Assembly: GCF_010668805.1 (NCBI RefSeq)
Contig: NZ_WUFT01000017.1
Coordinates: 62,001-126,000, forward strand
DNA from: Rhizobium phaseoli
Lineage (GTDB): Bacteria > Pseudomonadota > Alphaproteobacteria > Rhizobiales > Rhizobiaceae
Length of the DNA: 64,000 bases
Direction: 5' to 3'
Shown here: positions 35,373 to 44,305 of the stretch, piece by piece
How positions within the stretch are numbered: the stretch's first letter is position 1
Layout of the letters: each line of letters starts with the position of its first letter
Notes under the pieces: model-generated
Database searches by the model: none
What the model saw: the letters and a program-made list of their open reading frames with translations, nothing else
What the model was told of the DNA's origin: nothing
Program-made: the position numbers and the translations under genes

Positions 35373-35887
35373 ATGTCGTTTTCCCCTGGATACGAGCCCA
35401 ACAGGCTGCATCTCTTTTTGGTTCTTTGGTTCCCCGTTTCAGAGAACCTCATAGGCCGAATGCATACCGGTTTCGTTGGAAATGTGAAGACAAAAAGGAT
35501 TTACTCCGACAAATTCTTGTCCGAACAGGCCTAACTGGCGCATTTTGAACCAAAATCCACAGAAAATCGGCAAGGAAGGACCTATTTTTGGTCATAAACC
35601 GCCGGTGAGTTAACGATCCGAAGATGTCGCCGTCGATTTTCTACGCCGTTTGTCGCGTAAGCTATTCCATAGAATTGGAAGATGGCGCAAATTCAAACCC
35701 CGACCCACGTTCTTTTACGAATACCATTTCACCAGCACGCGCCCGATCTTCGTCTGACACCACTGAAAAGTTATGGTAGCATCGGGAAACTGCGGTATCG
35801 GGGATGCAGAGCGCGACGGGAAGCACCATATCAAGCATGTGGTGAAAGGGATGGTTTGCGGATGAGCGACCGTGGGGTGCTCACCGC
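35373..35887. other. Intergenic region between divergent livH and cysQ
   Basis: About 515 AT-rich bases. It should carry the livH and cysQ promoters. No ORF with coding character, hairpin or recognised operator stood out. Confidence 0.5.
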
Positions 35888-36706
35888 ATGGCGAACGGCA
35901 AAAGGACAATGCTGAGGACATTTGAACGGGCGGCGCTCGAAGCCGGCAAGGCCATTATCACAGTCTTGCGCAATGGCTTTCCCGTCGCCATGAAAGCGGA
36001 TGCAAGTCCAGTGACGGTCGCCGACGAGGAGGCCGAACGCATCATCCTTGCTCATCTCGCCAGAGATTATCCCGAAATACCGGTCGTCGCGGAAGAATCG
36101 GTCGCCGCCGGAAAGGTGCCCCACATCGCCGGCCGAGGCTTCTTCCTGGTCGACCCTCTCGACGGCACGCGCGAATTCGTCGATGGGCGGCAGGAATTCA
36201 CCGTCAACATCGCCTATATCGAGGACGGTGGCCCGGTGGCCGGCATCGTCTATGCGCCGGCACTCGGCCTTGCCTTCTCGGGAGAACGGGGCCGGGCGCA
36301 AAGGCTCGTCGTGACCGATGAGTTCGCGGTTGGCGCACGCGCCGCAATCGCCGTGCGCGAACAGCCGGACGACAGGCTGGCGCTTGCAAGCCTTCGTCAC
36401 AACAGCCCGGAGACCGGAAACTTCCTCGCCCACCACGCGATCTCCAAATGCACCAATATCGGCTCCTCGCTGAAATTCTGCCTGCTGGCCGAAGGCAAGG
36501 CCGACGTCTATCCGCGCTTCACCCGTACTATGGAATGGGACACGGCGGCTGGCGATGCGGTGTTGCGCGCCGCCGGCGGTTCGACCGTGACGCTCGACGG
36601 CGCGCCGCTGACCTACGGCAAGACCGGAACTGCCGCCGATTTCGACTTCGCCAACCCGAACTTCATCGCCTGGGGCGGCACCAAACGCGTCCTTGAGCCG
36701 GTGTAG
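35888..36706 (+). CDS. cysQ: 3'(2'),5'-bisphosphate nucleotidase CysQ
   Basis: This 272-residue Li-sensitive phosphatase of the inositol monophosphatase superfamily should remove the 3' phosphate from PAP, a by-product of sulfate assimilation. Metal-site motifs are VVAEES near residue 66, DPLDGTREF near residue 93 and WDTAAGDAVLRAAGG near residue 217. The ATG at 35888 has a TGGGG site ten bases upstream; a second ATG seven codons later has its AAGGA too close, so the start is slightly uncertain. It stands alone in its orientation. Confidence 0.9.
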   Translation: MANGKRTMLRTFERAALEAGKAIITVLRNGFPVAMKADASPVTVADEEAERIILAHLARDYPEIPVVAEESVAAGKVPHIAGRGFFLVDPLDGTREFVDGRQEFTVNIAYIEDGGPVAGIVYAPALGLAFSGERGRAQRLVVTDEFAVGARAAIAVREQPDDRLALASLRHNSPETGNFLAHHAISKCTNIGSSLKFCLLAEGKADVYPRFTRTMEWDTAAGDAVLRAAGGSTVTLDGAPLTYGKTGTAADFDFANPNFIAWGGTKRVLEPV

Positions 36707-37403
36707 CCACCCGCAGCAATCCCTGAACGTCGGGCAGCGGCGGCGCCATTTCTCGCACCGTACCAATTTCTGCACCTGCCGCGGCAGTCGCAACCGGCCT
36801 CGGCCGGGAGCCCGTCCCTTCTCTCCTAATGTCTGCCGGAAGTCGGCAGCGGTTCCAGGACAACAACACGCGCTTTAGAATCGAGTGGCTCTCGACGCGA
36901 CCGGACCGTCGGCAGCAGTCTGAGAGTGATTCGCAAACAGCATTGGGGGAGATCAAATGATTCTAGGGTGAGTCCCGGATTTCCATCTTCCGACGCCGGA
37001 TCGTGACCCGTTCCGCCTTGATTTTGTCATATTCCGACACAGTTTGAGAATGATCGAGCAGCCTCGCCAAAAAGTTTTCGCGTCGGCAATCGTTAAAATT
37101 ACCGTATGACGACCGTCGGTCGCGTGCCGAAACAGCACGTAGGAACACCCCCGGAACCCCTCGCCAAAGGCCTAGAAACCTTGACGAAATTCCAATTATT
37201 AACGCAATATCATGAGCTTGCCTCAACTTAACGCAAATGCGAAAGATTTGCTGCGATGCGATATTTCTCTGGACACCATTACACAATTGTCGCATTTTTC
37301 CGTTTTAGTAGGGTTACCAAGACCTGAGTGCAGCCCTGGTGACAGGGTAAACCATTGATCGCCTATTGCCGCCGCACCCCTCGAAGACAACAGAGTACGA
37401 TCC
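36707..37403. other. Long intergenic region upstream of the sugar transferase gene
   Basis: About 700 bases without a credible gene. A copy of the CACGCGCTTTAGAAT motif lies at 36867-36881. The part nearest the downstream gene (about 37180-37330) is AT-rich, as expected for a regulated exopolysaccharide promoter. I could not identify specific MucR/RosR or other sites. Confidence 0.5.
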
Positions 37404-38129
37404 TTGAGCATCACGGAACTAAACAACAGCATTTCGACAGAGTCCTTCAGGCCAAGCCGCCGCCAGCAGCCCAGCCCGAAGATCCAGACCCCTGTCATCC
37501 ATAGCGATGCGCCGCAGGCGCCGTGGATGGATCTCGTCTTGAAGCGGGCGTTCGACATCGTTTCGTCGTTGAGCGCCCTCCTCGTCCTCGCCCCTTTCCT
37601 TCTGTTCGTCGCCTTGTTGATCAAGCTCGACAGCCCGGGACCGGTGCTTTTCAAGCAGACCCGCTGGGGCAAGAACTGCAAGACCATCAAGGTCTACAAG
37701 TTCCGCTCGATGCGCACCGATCTCTGCGATGTCTCGGGTATTGCCCAGACGGTGAAGAACGATCCGCGCATCACCCGCGTCGGCGCCATTCTTCGCCGCA
37801 CCAACGTTGATGAACTGCCGCAGTTGCTGAACGTGCTGATGGGTCACATGTCCGTCGTCGGTCCGCGCTGCCACGCAATCGGCATGCGCGCCGGCGGCAT
37901 GCTCTACGAAGAGCTCGTTCCGGAATACCATCAGCGCCATGCCATGCGTCCCGGCATGACGGGCCTTGCCCAGATGCGCGGCCTGCGCGGCCCGACCGAT
38001 CGTCCGGCCAAGGCGCGCGCGCGCATCGTCAGCGATCTCTATTACGTCGGGAATTTTTCGATTGTGATGGATATCCGCATCATTGCTGGAACCGTCGTGT
38101 CGGAGCTGACCCGCGGAAAAGGTTTCTAG
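37404..38129 (+). CDS. pssA: Exopolysaccharide starter sugar-phosphate transferase, PssA/ExoY-like
   Basis: This bacterial sugar transferase starts exopolysaccharide synthesis by placing a sugar phosphate on undecaprenyl phosphate. It has one membrane helix (about residues 50-75) followed by the cytoplasmic catalytic part: SPGPVLFKQTRWG, YKFRSMRTD near residue 100, RRTNVDELPQLLNVLMGHMSVVGPR near residue 130 and MRPGMTGLAQMRG near residue 180. A TTG at 37404 gives 241 residues; an internal ATG at 37527 gives 200 residues, close to the roughly 22 kDa known for R. leguminosarum PssA. The start is unresolved and the symbol is tentative. The gene is monocistronic with a very long upstream region. 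Confidence 0.8.
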   Translation: MSITELNNSISTESFRPSRRQQPSPKIQTPVIHSDAPQAPWMDLVLKRAFDIVSSLSALLVLAPFLLFVALLIKLDSPGPVLFKQTRWGKNCKTIKVYKFRSMRTDLCDVSGIAQTVKNDPRITRVGAILRRTNVDELPQLLNVLMGHMSVVGPRCHAIGMRAGGMLYEELVPEYHQRHAMRPGMTGLAQMRGLRGPTDRPAKARARIVSDLYYVGNFSIVMDIRIIAGTVVSELTRGKGF

Positions 38130-38140
38130 GCTTTATGAAA

Positions 38141-38168
38141 GGGACCGGCTGCTTCAGCAGCCGGTCCC
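38141..38168 (+). terminator. Perfect hairpin after the sugar transferase gene
   Basis: A 12-base perfect stem (38141-38152 with 38157-38168) and a TTCA loop, 11 bases past the stop codon. It has no T tract, so it may act as a terminator with help or as an mRNA 3' stabiliser. Confidence 0.55.
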
Positions 38169-38868
38169 GCAATGCTCGGGCGGCCGCCTGCATGCCGCCG
38201 ACCAAACGAGCTTGCGCATTGCGCTCCTCAGATAATCCGAAACGTATGCGACGAGAGATCGAAATGATCGTGACTCGTCGCTGCTCTTGCCGGCCGCCAA
38301 CCAGCGCGCGCATTCGATTTCGCGCCGGGTAAGCCTCGCCGACCGGCCGCCCGCAGAACTGCATCTTCGCAGAACCTTGGCCAGAAGTTCGATGCGCCCA
38401 TGACGCAGCGCATCGCGTGCGCTGCGTGGACATGAGGCAAGCACCTGAAAAGGCGAAGATGTATTATTTCAGGTCATCGTCGTGCGAGCACGAAGGCGAA
38501 AGCATTCTTCAGCGCATGCATCTGAAAGATGCGGGTTGAGGCGGCGTTTTTGGCAATGCCGCCCGCTAACGCCCCCTCCTTACAGAAGATTCGACACGAT
38601 CGTCCGCTTCGCCACGATCACCAATCTGATGCAATAGAAGACATCGGCCGCCCCGCAAAAGCCGGCAAGACTTCCCTCCGAGTTGCCGGTCAGCCGAACT
38701 TCGATGAAAGCCGTGCGGTCGCTTCTCGGGAAAGCCGAGGGCAAAATAAAAATCGAAGTCCGCAAGCTTTGTCATCTCGCCGAGCCGCTCCTTGCCGGCG
38801 TTCGGCGCGACCGTTCCGTGACGGCGAAAATCCAGCATCCTCAATGCAATCGCCGCGCGCATGCTCAC
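38141..38868 (-). pseudogene. Decayed LuxR-family transcriptional regulator
   Basis: On the minus strand a LuxR-type DNA-binding domain can be read only by switching frames. One frame gives RLTRREIECARWLAAGKSSDE (38347-38270 region), a second gives HFDLSSHT, the first resumes with YVSDYLRSAMRKL, and a third ends with GGMQAAARALRDRLL. Upstream, 38580-38868 also reads as one domain only across a frame change: MTKLADFDFYFALGFP, then DRTAFIEVRLTGN and AADVFYCIRL. This could be the ligand-binding half. The whole spans about 240 codons, the usual length of an autoinducer-type LuxR protein. The HTH part is well supported; the N-terminal part is less sure. Confidence 0.7.
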
Positions 38869-39277
38869 TTCTTTTCATCTTCGTACCACGTATGGCCTGC
38901 TTCAGTCGAACCTCGCCGTTGGCAGTAAAAGGTTCCGAGCCGGGGCATTGGCAAAGACGACTTTTGCACTGCATCCGACGAGCCCGGTCACCAAAAACGC
39001 GAGCTGGACTGGTACACAGGAAAGAACGGAGAAGATGTCTTGCGCTCTGCCCTATACCCAGCGCTACAAAGATCATCCCGGGAAATCAGTCCTATTTCTT
39101 CGGCGCGCCCCTTTTTTGCAGGCGCACCATATTGACGGTCTGCAGATGGCCGTCCCAGGCCACCGGCCGCGCCAGGGCATCTAAATTTGTTATCAAAGTC
39201 TTACGATGAGTTTAGGCAATTTTTAAATGTGGCAGGCTAGAGTGGCGTCCGTGGTCTTGCGTTGTGTAGAGAGTCCA
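38869..39277. other. Intergenic region upstream of sciP
   Basis: About 400 bases. ORFs on both strands here lack family features and codon bias. It presumably contains the sciP promoter; no clear CtrA site was found. Confidence 0.45.
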
Positions 39278-39553
39278 ATGACCGAAATGATACGTCCCCG
39301 AGTTAAATATGTCATCGGCCCCGATGGCAGCCCCCTGACGATCGCGGATCTTCCGCCGCCCAATACGCGGCGCTGGGTGATCCGCCGGAAGGCAGAGGTT
39401 GTCGCGGCTGTTCGCGGTGGCCTGTTGAGCTTGGAAGAGGCCTGCGAGCGTTATACGCTCACGGTCGAAGAATTCCTCTCCTGGCAGTCATCGATCAACA
39501 GCCATGGCCTTGCCGGCCTGCGCACCACGCGCATCCAGCAATATCGCCACTGA
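39278..39553 (+). CDS. sciP: CtrA inhibitor SciP (DUF1153)
   Basis: This 91-residue HTH protein is nearly textbook SciP: MTEMIRPRVKYVIGPDGSPL at the N-terminus, PPNTRRWVIRRKAEVV near residue 27, LSLEEACERYTLTVEEFLSWQ as the helix-turn-helix and LRTTRIQQYRH at the C-terminus. In Caulobacter SciP binds CtrA at its promoters and blocks RNA polymerase recruitment in G1. The start at 39278 is fixed by the conserved N-terminus; the longer frame adds 17 unrelated residues. ctrA itself lies 1.8 kb downstream. Confidence 0.95.
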   Translation: MTEMIRPRVKYVIGPDGSPLTIADLPPPNTRRWVIRRKAEVVAAVRGGLLSLEEACERYTLTVEEFLSWQSSINSHGLAGLRTTRIQQYRH

Positions 39554-39573
39554 TCGCACGCCATCATCGACAT

Positions 39574-40041
39574 CTATTTCGGGCCGGACGCATCTCCCGT
39601 CAGGGAATGAAGAAGGCCCGAAATCATTGACGAGGCGGCGTAACACCAGAGGCCGGGCTGGGTGAAGGCATTTGCCAGTCCCGTTGTCTTCGCCGCCGCA
39701 ATGACGATCGCGACCAGCAGCACGTCCATCATTGACCACTTGGACAGATGCGGCACGACGCGACGATAAAACAGGCTGCCGGCCCCACCGCCGGCAGTCG
39801 TCACTTCCGCGGCAATGCCGATCATCTTCAGAAGCGGGAGCAGGATCGAAACCAATGCGACGATCGCCGCCAGCAGCCCATCCCCTCCCTGCCAGAGCGA
39901 GACGACGATTTCGATGAGCGATGGGGTCCGATCGAAGAAATACAGCGTCTCGAAACGGACCAGCGGCAAGATGAGACCGAGCGCCAGGAGGAATGGCGCA
40001 GCCACGAGCAGGACGGGGCGGATCATCGAAAACGTTCTCAT
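39574..40041 (-). CDS. PqiA-like (paraquat-inducible protein A) membrane protein
   Basis: This 155-residue protein has about four hydrophobic segments. Family features are LPLVRFETLYFFDRTPSLIE near residue 25, LLPLLKMIGIA near residue 68 and HLSKWSMMDVLLVAIVIAAAK near residue 98. It corresponds to a single PqiA domain; classical PqiA has two, so this is a half-size version without the cysteine-rich segments. The start at 40041 is the best fit to the family, although the ribosome site is weak. Convergent with sciP. The role is probably envelope-related; no PqiB partner is adjacent. Confidence 0.8.
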   Translation of the reverse strand: MRTFSMIRPVLLVAAPFLLALGLILPLVRFETLYFFDRTPSLIEIVVSLWQGGDGLLAAIVALVSILLPLLKMIGIAAEVTTAGGGAGSLFYRRVVPHLSKWSMMDVLLVAIVIAAAKTTGLANAFTQPGLWCYAASSMISGLLHSLTGDASGPK

Positions 40042-40181
40042 AGGTCCGAATCTCGCGCCGACCCGACATTTTTCATGAACACTCCGTCTCCTCCAGCAAT
40101 CGCCTTGCCGGCTTGGCATGATCGCGTCGCCGTGTCACCGTCGCCGACGACAATATCCCCATCCCTCAGCGAGGAAAGATA

Positions 40182-40460
40182 ATGGACATTCGAAACGAGG
40201 AAGGCGCTTCCGGCGGTCGTTATGCGACCGAGGTCGAAGGGCACGAAGCCGAGATGACCTATTCGCGCACCTCGGCGAAACTCGTGATCGTCGATCACAC
40301 CGCCGTTCCCGATGCGCTGCGCGGCAAGGGCGTCGGCCAGGCATTGGCGCTGCACGCGGTGGAAGCGGCCCGGACCGGAGGCTGGAAGATCATCCCGCTC
40401 TGCCCTTTCTTCAAGGCACAGGCGCAACGCCATCCGGAATGGCACGATGTCGTGAACTGA
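40182..40460 (+). CDS. Small GNAT-fold acetyltransferase-like protein (YjdJ/Gtn family)
   Basis: This 92-residue compact GNAT protein of the type with only the acetyl-CoA-binding core has AEMTYSRTSAKLVIVDHTAVPDALRGKGVGQAL near residues 23-55 and LCPFFKAQAQRHPEW near residue 73. AGGAAAG lies just upstream of the ATG. Substrate unknown. It follows the divergent pqiA-like gene by 140 bases. Confidence 0.85.
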   Translation: MDIRNEEGASGGRYATEVEGHEAEMTYSRTSAKLVIVDHTAVPDALRGKGVGQALALHAVEAARTGGWKIIPLCPFFKAQAQRHPEWHDVVN

Positions 40461-40526
40461 TCTTTGCTGCCCAAACGGCTGCGATTTCCGAGTGGGTGAT
40501 AGAGTGTAAAACGGCGAAACACCAAA

Positions 40527-40565
40527 AGCCATGTATGACGGACAGCGCGCCCGTCATACATGGCT
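40527..40565 (-). terminator. 15-bp perfect hairpin downstream of fliJ-like gene
   Basis: Arms 40527-40541 and 40551-40565 are perfect reverse complements with a nine-base loop. Read on the minus strand, TTTTGG follows the stem, and it lies 46 bases past the FliJ-like stop. A role in ending both convergent transcripts is likely. Confidence 0.7.
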
Positions 40566-40610
40566 TCTCAGTGGCGATCGCCAGGGCGCCGAAGTCGGCG
40601 CCCTCCGTTC

Positions 40611-40961
40611 TTACGCCCTTGCGCGGGCGCCGCTGTCACGCTCTTCCAGCGCCGTCGCTCTTGCATATTCGGCCTGCATCTCCTCGAGCGCCATTTCCAG
40701 CGTCTCTTCCTGCATCTTCAGTTCCTTGATCGAAACCTGCAGGTTATCGGCCCGCTGACGCGCGGCCTTGGCGAAGGTCGGATAGGCAAAGTGATTCGGA
40801 TCTGAGATACCGGACTTCTTTTCCTCGACGACGATCTGGCTTTCCAGATCCTTCGTCATTCGTTCGAATTCGGACATCATCATCTGCAACTGTTGCAATT
40901 GACGTCGTTTTTCGTTCACCTGAAACTCTTTCAGGCGAACGAGACTCTCTCGCGACTTCAT
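40611..40961 (-). CDS. fliJ: FliJ-like coiled-coil protein
   Basis: This 116-residue, almost entirely alpha-helical and highly charged protein opens with MKSRESLVRLKEFQVNEKRRQLQQLQ, followed by long coiled-coil heptads. This matches the FliJ family of flagellar export chaperones, which work with the FliI ATPase. The start at 40961 has GGGAG eight bases upstream; the ATG two codons earlier is too close to it. It is divergent from ctrA, and a fliJ-like gene beside ctrA is a known alphaproteobacterial arrangement. No other flagellar gene is present in the window. Confidence 0.7.
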   Translation of the reverse strand: MKSRESLVRLKEFQVNEKRRQLQQLQMMMSEFERMTKDLESQIVVEEKKSGISDPNHFAYPTFAKAARQRADNLQVSIKELKMQEETLEMALEEMQAEYARATALEERDSGARARA

Positions 40962-41396
40962 ACGCATTACTCCCGTGATGCGAGACCCCGGCTCAACTTG
41001 AAACCGCCCTGCGCGCCGCTTTGACACGGTTTGCTAAAAAATTTCCTGCGATATTAACAAATACCTACCGCTGGTAACCTTTCGTTTACGGGCATCGTTA
41101 ATGATAGGCCAGATGATTTAAGGGTCGGTAAATGCCGCGGCATGAAGTTCGAACCTTTTCATTGGCGAGTCGGATGAATCACTTAGCGTCTTTTCCTAAT
41201 GTAAAAGTTTAGGAGCGCCATTTGAGATTCCTATTGGAAAACAGAGAAATGGAAAAAATATTTAATAAATTCGATACTCCTTGCCAGAGTGAATTAGAAT
41301 TTGTTAACCATTTCGTGGCAGCCTCCAAATCACGTAGCGTGTTCGGTATCGTGTAGGGGGCCAGACCACCTTTCGGCGGCGGTAAAGGGGATAATT
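40962..41396. promoter_or_regulatory. Divergent control region of fliJ-like gene and ctrA
   Basis: 435 AT-rich bases between the two start codons, the most AT-rich stretch nearby. The sequence at 41293-41307 reads ATTA-N7-TTAA followed by CC, close to the CtrA consensus TTAA-N7-TTAA, about 90 bases before the ctrA start. Autoregulation of ctrA by such a site is known in Caulobacter. Here the site is imperfect, so this is only a candidate. Confidence 0.4.
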
Positions 41397-42098
<702 letters not shown>

Positions 42099-42124
42099 TT
42101 TTCCGATCCCCCTTATCGGACAAC

Positions 42125-42153
42125 GAAAATCCCGCCCTTCCGGCGGGATTTTT
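42125..42153 (+). terminator. Rho-independent terminator of ctrA
   Basis: Stem GAAAATCCCGCC with GGCGGGATTTTTC around a five-base loop, 27 bases past the ctrA stop, ending in a T run. Confidence 0.88.
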
Positions 42154-42276
42154 CGTTTCTGCCCGGCAATAAGAATCCGTCTTGATCGGGACTGGATCGG
42201 CACAAAGGGAAAACAGTGTCTGCGGCCGAACGTGCTTACACCTTCGGCATCATGCTGCATGGGGAGAGGCATGCCA

Positions 42277-42639
42277 TCAGGCAGCGATCGCGCGATTTCC
42301 GAAGACGGCGGTCAAGATCTTGCGATCGAACGGCTTCAGCAGGAAGTCGGTGGCACCGGCCCGTTTGCCCGCCATCAGCTTCTTCAGATCCGCCTCGACG
42401 ACGCAGTAGTAAATCTTGACCTCTTTGCCGCCGTCCATGGCGCGGATGGCGGCGATGAGTTCGAGAGCGCCTTCCATACCGGAATCGACGACCAGATATT
42501 CCGGCAGCTCCGCCTGGCAGCGCTGCAGTGCTTCACCAGCGTTGGCGGCCTCGCTGACGAGAAAGTCGAGTTCAGAGAGAATGCGCTTGCCGACCTTGCG
42601 GACGATATCCGAATTATCGGTGATCATGAACCTTTGCAT
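42277..42639 (-). CDS. CheY-like single-domain response regulator next to chpT
   Basis: This 120-residue stand-alone receiver has the phospho-acceptor Asp in EYLVVDSGME (D52), and the Lys is kept in FLLKPFD. The N-terminal acid pair, normally DD, reads TDN (one acid replaced by Asn), and the usual Thr/Ser after beta-4 falls in CVVEADL. Phosphorylation chemistry may therefore be weakened. It has an AAAGGAG ribosome site and lies 120 bases after chpT on the same strand, so co-transcription is likely. A CheY-like gene beside chpT suggests a place in the ChpT phosphorelay, which is inference. Confidence 0.85.
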   Translation of the reverse strand: MQRFMITDNSDIVRKVGKRILSELDFLVSEAANAGEALQRCQAELPEYLVVDSGMEGALELIAAIRAMDGGKEVKIYYCVVEADLKKLMAGKRAGATDFLLKPFDRKILTAVFGNRAIAA

Positions 42640-42759
42640 GGGCGCTCCTTTGCCCCCGCATTCGTCGCAGCAAGAGGCCTCTTACAACCCTGGAGGATAG
42701 GTCCATCAGGCTAAGGAATCGTTACCGGACGGGCGCGTGCACCCGCCCTCGCTCCGAAA

Positions 42760-43407
42760 TCAGCCAGCGGCGGCCACCGCAGTGAACACCAACTCTTCGG
42801 GGCTGGCGCTGTGATCAAGCGTCATTCCGCATTCCTGCGCCAGAAGCACGGTGTAATAGGGCTGGATCGAATGAGCGTCGATCGCCTCCTCGATGGTGCC
42901 GGTCGATATCTCGACGAATTTCGGCGGCAAGCGCATCAGTTTCCCTTTGGCCGTGAGCTTGAACCTAGCATCGAACTCGGGATTCTCAAGCGTTACTTCG
43001 AGCACGCCACCGCGCGGGATGGCGGAATAGGCGACCAGAAAAAGGTTGAGCAGCAGCTTGACGCGGTTCTTGGCGACGATGGCGCGCGGCCCGTTCCAGA
43101 TCACCTCGGTCTTCTTCTCGGCGACGGCGAAATCCTTGGCTGCACGTTCGGCCTCGCCGGTGTCGATCGAGGCGCCGACAGAACCCGAAGCGCCAAAGGC
43201 GAGGCGTGCGAATTTCAGGCGGACGGAGGCGTTGAGCGCGCTGGTGCGGATCAGGTCCATCGCATCGGCATCGGCGCCACCCTCATCCAGGAGTTCCAGG
43301 CCGTTGTTGATCGCACCGACCGGTGAGATGACATCGTGGCAAACGCGGCTGCAAAGAAGCGCGGCCAGATCCGGGCCGGCCAAGGTGAGATTAAGGTTCT
43401 TGGACAT
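42760..43407 (-). CDS. chpT: Histidine phosphotransferase ChpT
   Basis: This 215-residue phosphotransferase carries phosphoryl groups from the hybrid kinase CckA to CtrA and CpdR. The phospho-His is in LCSRVCHDVISPVGAINNGLELL near residue 22, and a degenerate GHKL-type ATPase-like domain follows (NRVKLLLNLFLVAYSAIPRGG near residue 115). Two adjacent ATGs exist; the second, at 43407, has the better AGGAG spacing and gives the usual MSKNLN start. Together with ctrA and sciP it forms a compact regulatory cluster. cckA itself is not in the window. Confidence 0.93.
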   Translation of the reverse strand: MSKNLNLTLAGPDLAALLCSRVCHDVISPVGAINNGLELLDEGGADADAMDLIRTSALNASVRLKFARLAFGASGSVGASIDTGEAERAAKDFAVAEKKTEVIWNGPRAIVAKNRVKLLLNLFLVAYSAIPRGGVLEVTLENPEFDARFKLTAKGKLMRLPPKFVEISTGTIEEAIDAHSIQPYYTVLLAQECGMTLDHSASPEELVFTAVAAAG

Positions 43408-43601
43408 CATCGTCTCCTGAGGGGCAGCAATTTCATTGCGCCCGGGAATATGCTTCATCAAAATTGCGCGAAGTTTGCGATCGTATTCGGTGCCATAATG
43501 ACACCATATTTGGTAAACCGATTGTTAAGATCATCGGCGCAAAATGCACCAATCGCCGCGAGCGCTTGCCCGCTCCAGCCAAACGACGAACGGATGATAC
43601 C

Positions 43602-44189
43602 ATGCGCCCTCGATTTCCGCACCGATTCATCGACTTCTACAGGTTGCTTTCGGCCCTCGTCTTCTCCTCGCTAATGATTGCCGGACCTGCCTCCGCCCAG
43701 GACAACGGCCAGTACACGATGCAGGAAATCGTCGACGCCGGCCACTCCTTCTTCGGTTCCGCCAGCGGCGGACTTGCCAAAGTCGTCGAGAGTGCCTTCC
43801 AGAAATACGGCCTGCCAAATGGCTATATTCTCGGACAAGAGGGCGGCGGCGCCTTCATCGCCGGTCTTACCTACGGCGAAGGTCAGTTGAACACCAAGAA
43901 CGCCGGCGAACATAATCTCTACTGGCAGGGTCCCTCGCTCGGCCTCGATTACGGCGGCCAGGGCTCCCGCGTGATGATGCTGGTCTACGACCTGCCCTCC
44001 GTCAACGGTATCTATGCCCGGTTCGGCGGCGTCAGCGGCTCGGCCTATGTGATCGCCGGCTTCGGCATGACGCTGCTCAAGAACAATGACGTCCTGGTCG
44101 TGCCGATCCGCACCGGCGTCGGTGCCCGCTTGGGTATCAATGTCGGCTATCTGAAGATCACCCAGGCGCCGACCTGGAACCCCTTCTGA
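43602..44189 (+). CDS. eipA: Envelope integrity protein EipA (DUF1134)
   Basis: This 195-residue secreted protein has a signal peptide ending near PASAQDNGQYT. DUF1134 blocks follow: IVDAGHSFFGSASGGLAKVVESAFQKYG near residue 45, EGGGAFIAGLTYGEGQL, WQGPSLGLDYGGQGSR and LPIRTGVGARLGINVGYLKIT-like end sequence. In Brucella, EipA is a periplasmic beta-barrel-like protein needed for envelope integrity, and its gene is under CtrA control. The start at 43602 is set by the signal peptide; the upstream frame adds 46 unrelated residues. It is divergent from chpT. Confidence 0.9.
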   Translation: MRPRFPHRFIDFYRLLSALVFSSLMIAGPASAQDNGQYTMQEIVDAGHSFFGSASGGLAKVVESAFQKYGLPNGYILGQEGGGAFIAGLTYGEGQLNTKNAGEHNLYWQGPSLGLDYGGQGSRVMMLVYDLPSVNGIYARFGGVSGSAYVIAGFGMTLLKNNDVLVVPIRTGVGARLGINVGYLKITQAPTWNPF

Positions 44190-44305
44190 GGCTGCAAGGC
44201 CGCTGGAATCTATCCCCGCCCGCATCAGCGGCCTTGCCATGCGGGTCCTGCGTGCTTAATCATCGCGGCTGACCCCGTATCAACCTTCGAATCGATGGCC
44301 GCGCC

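Noticed and set aside
38529..39209. 226-codon plus-strand ORF upstream of sciP
   Set aside because: It lies opposite the LuxR pseudogene and has composition of a shadow frame, no ribosome site and no motif.
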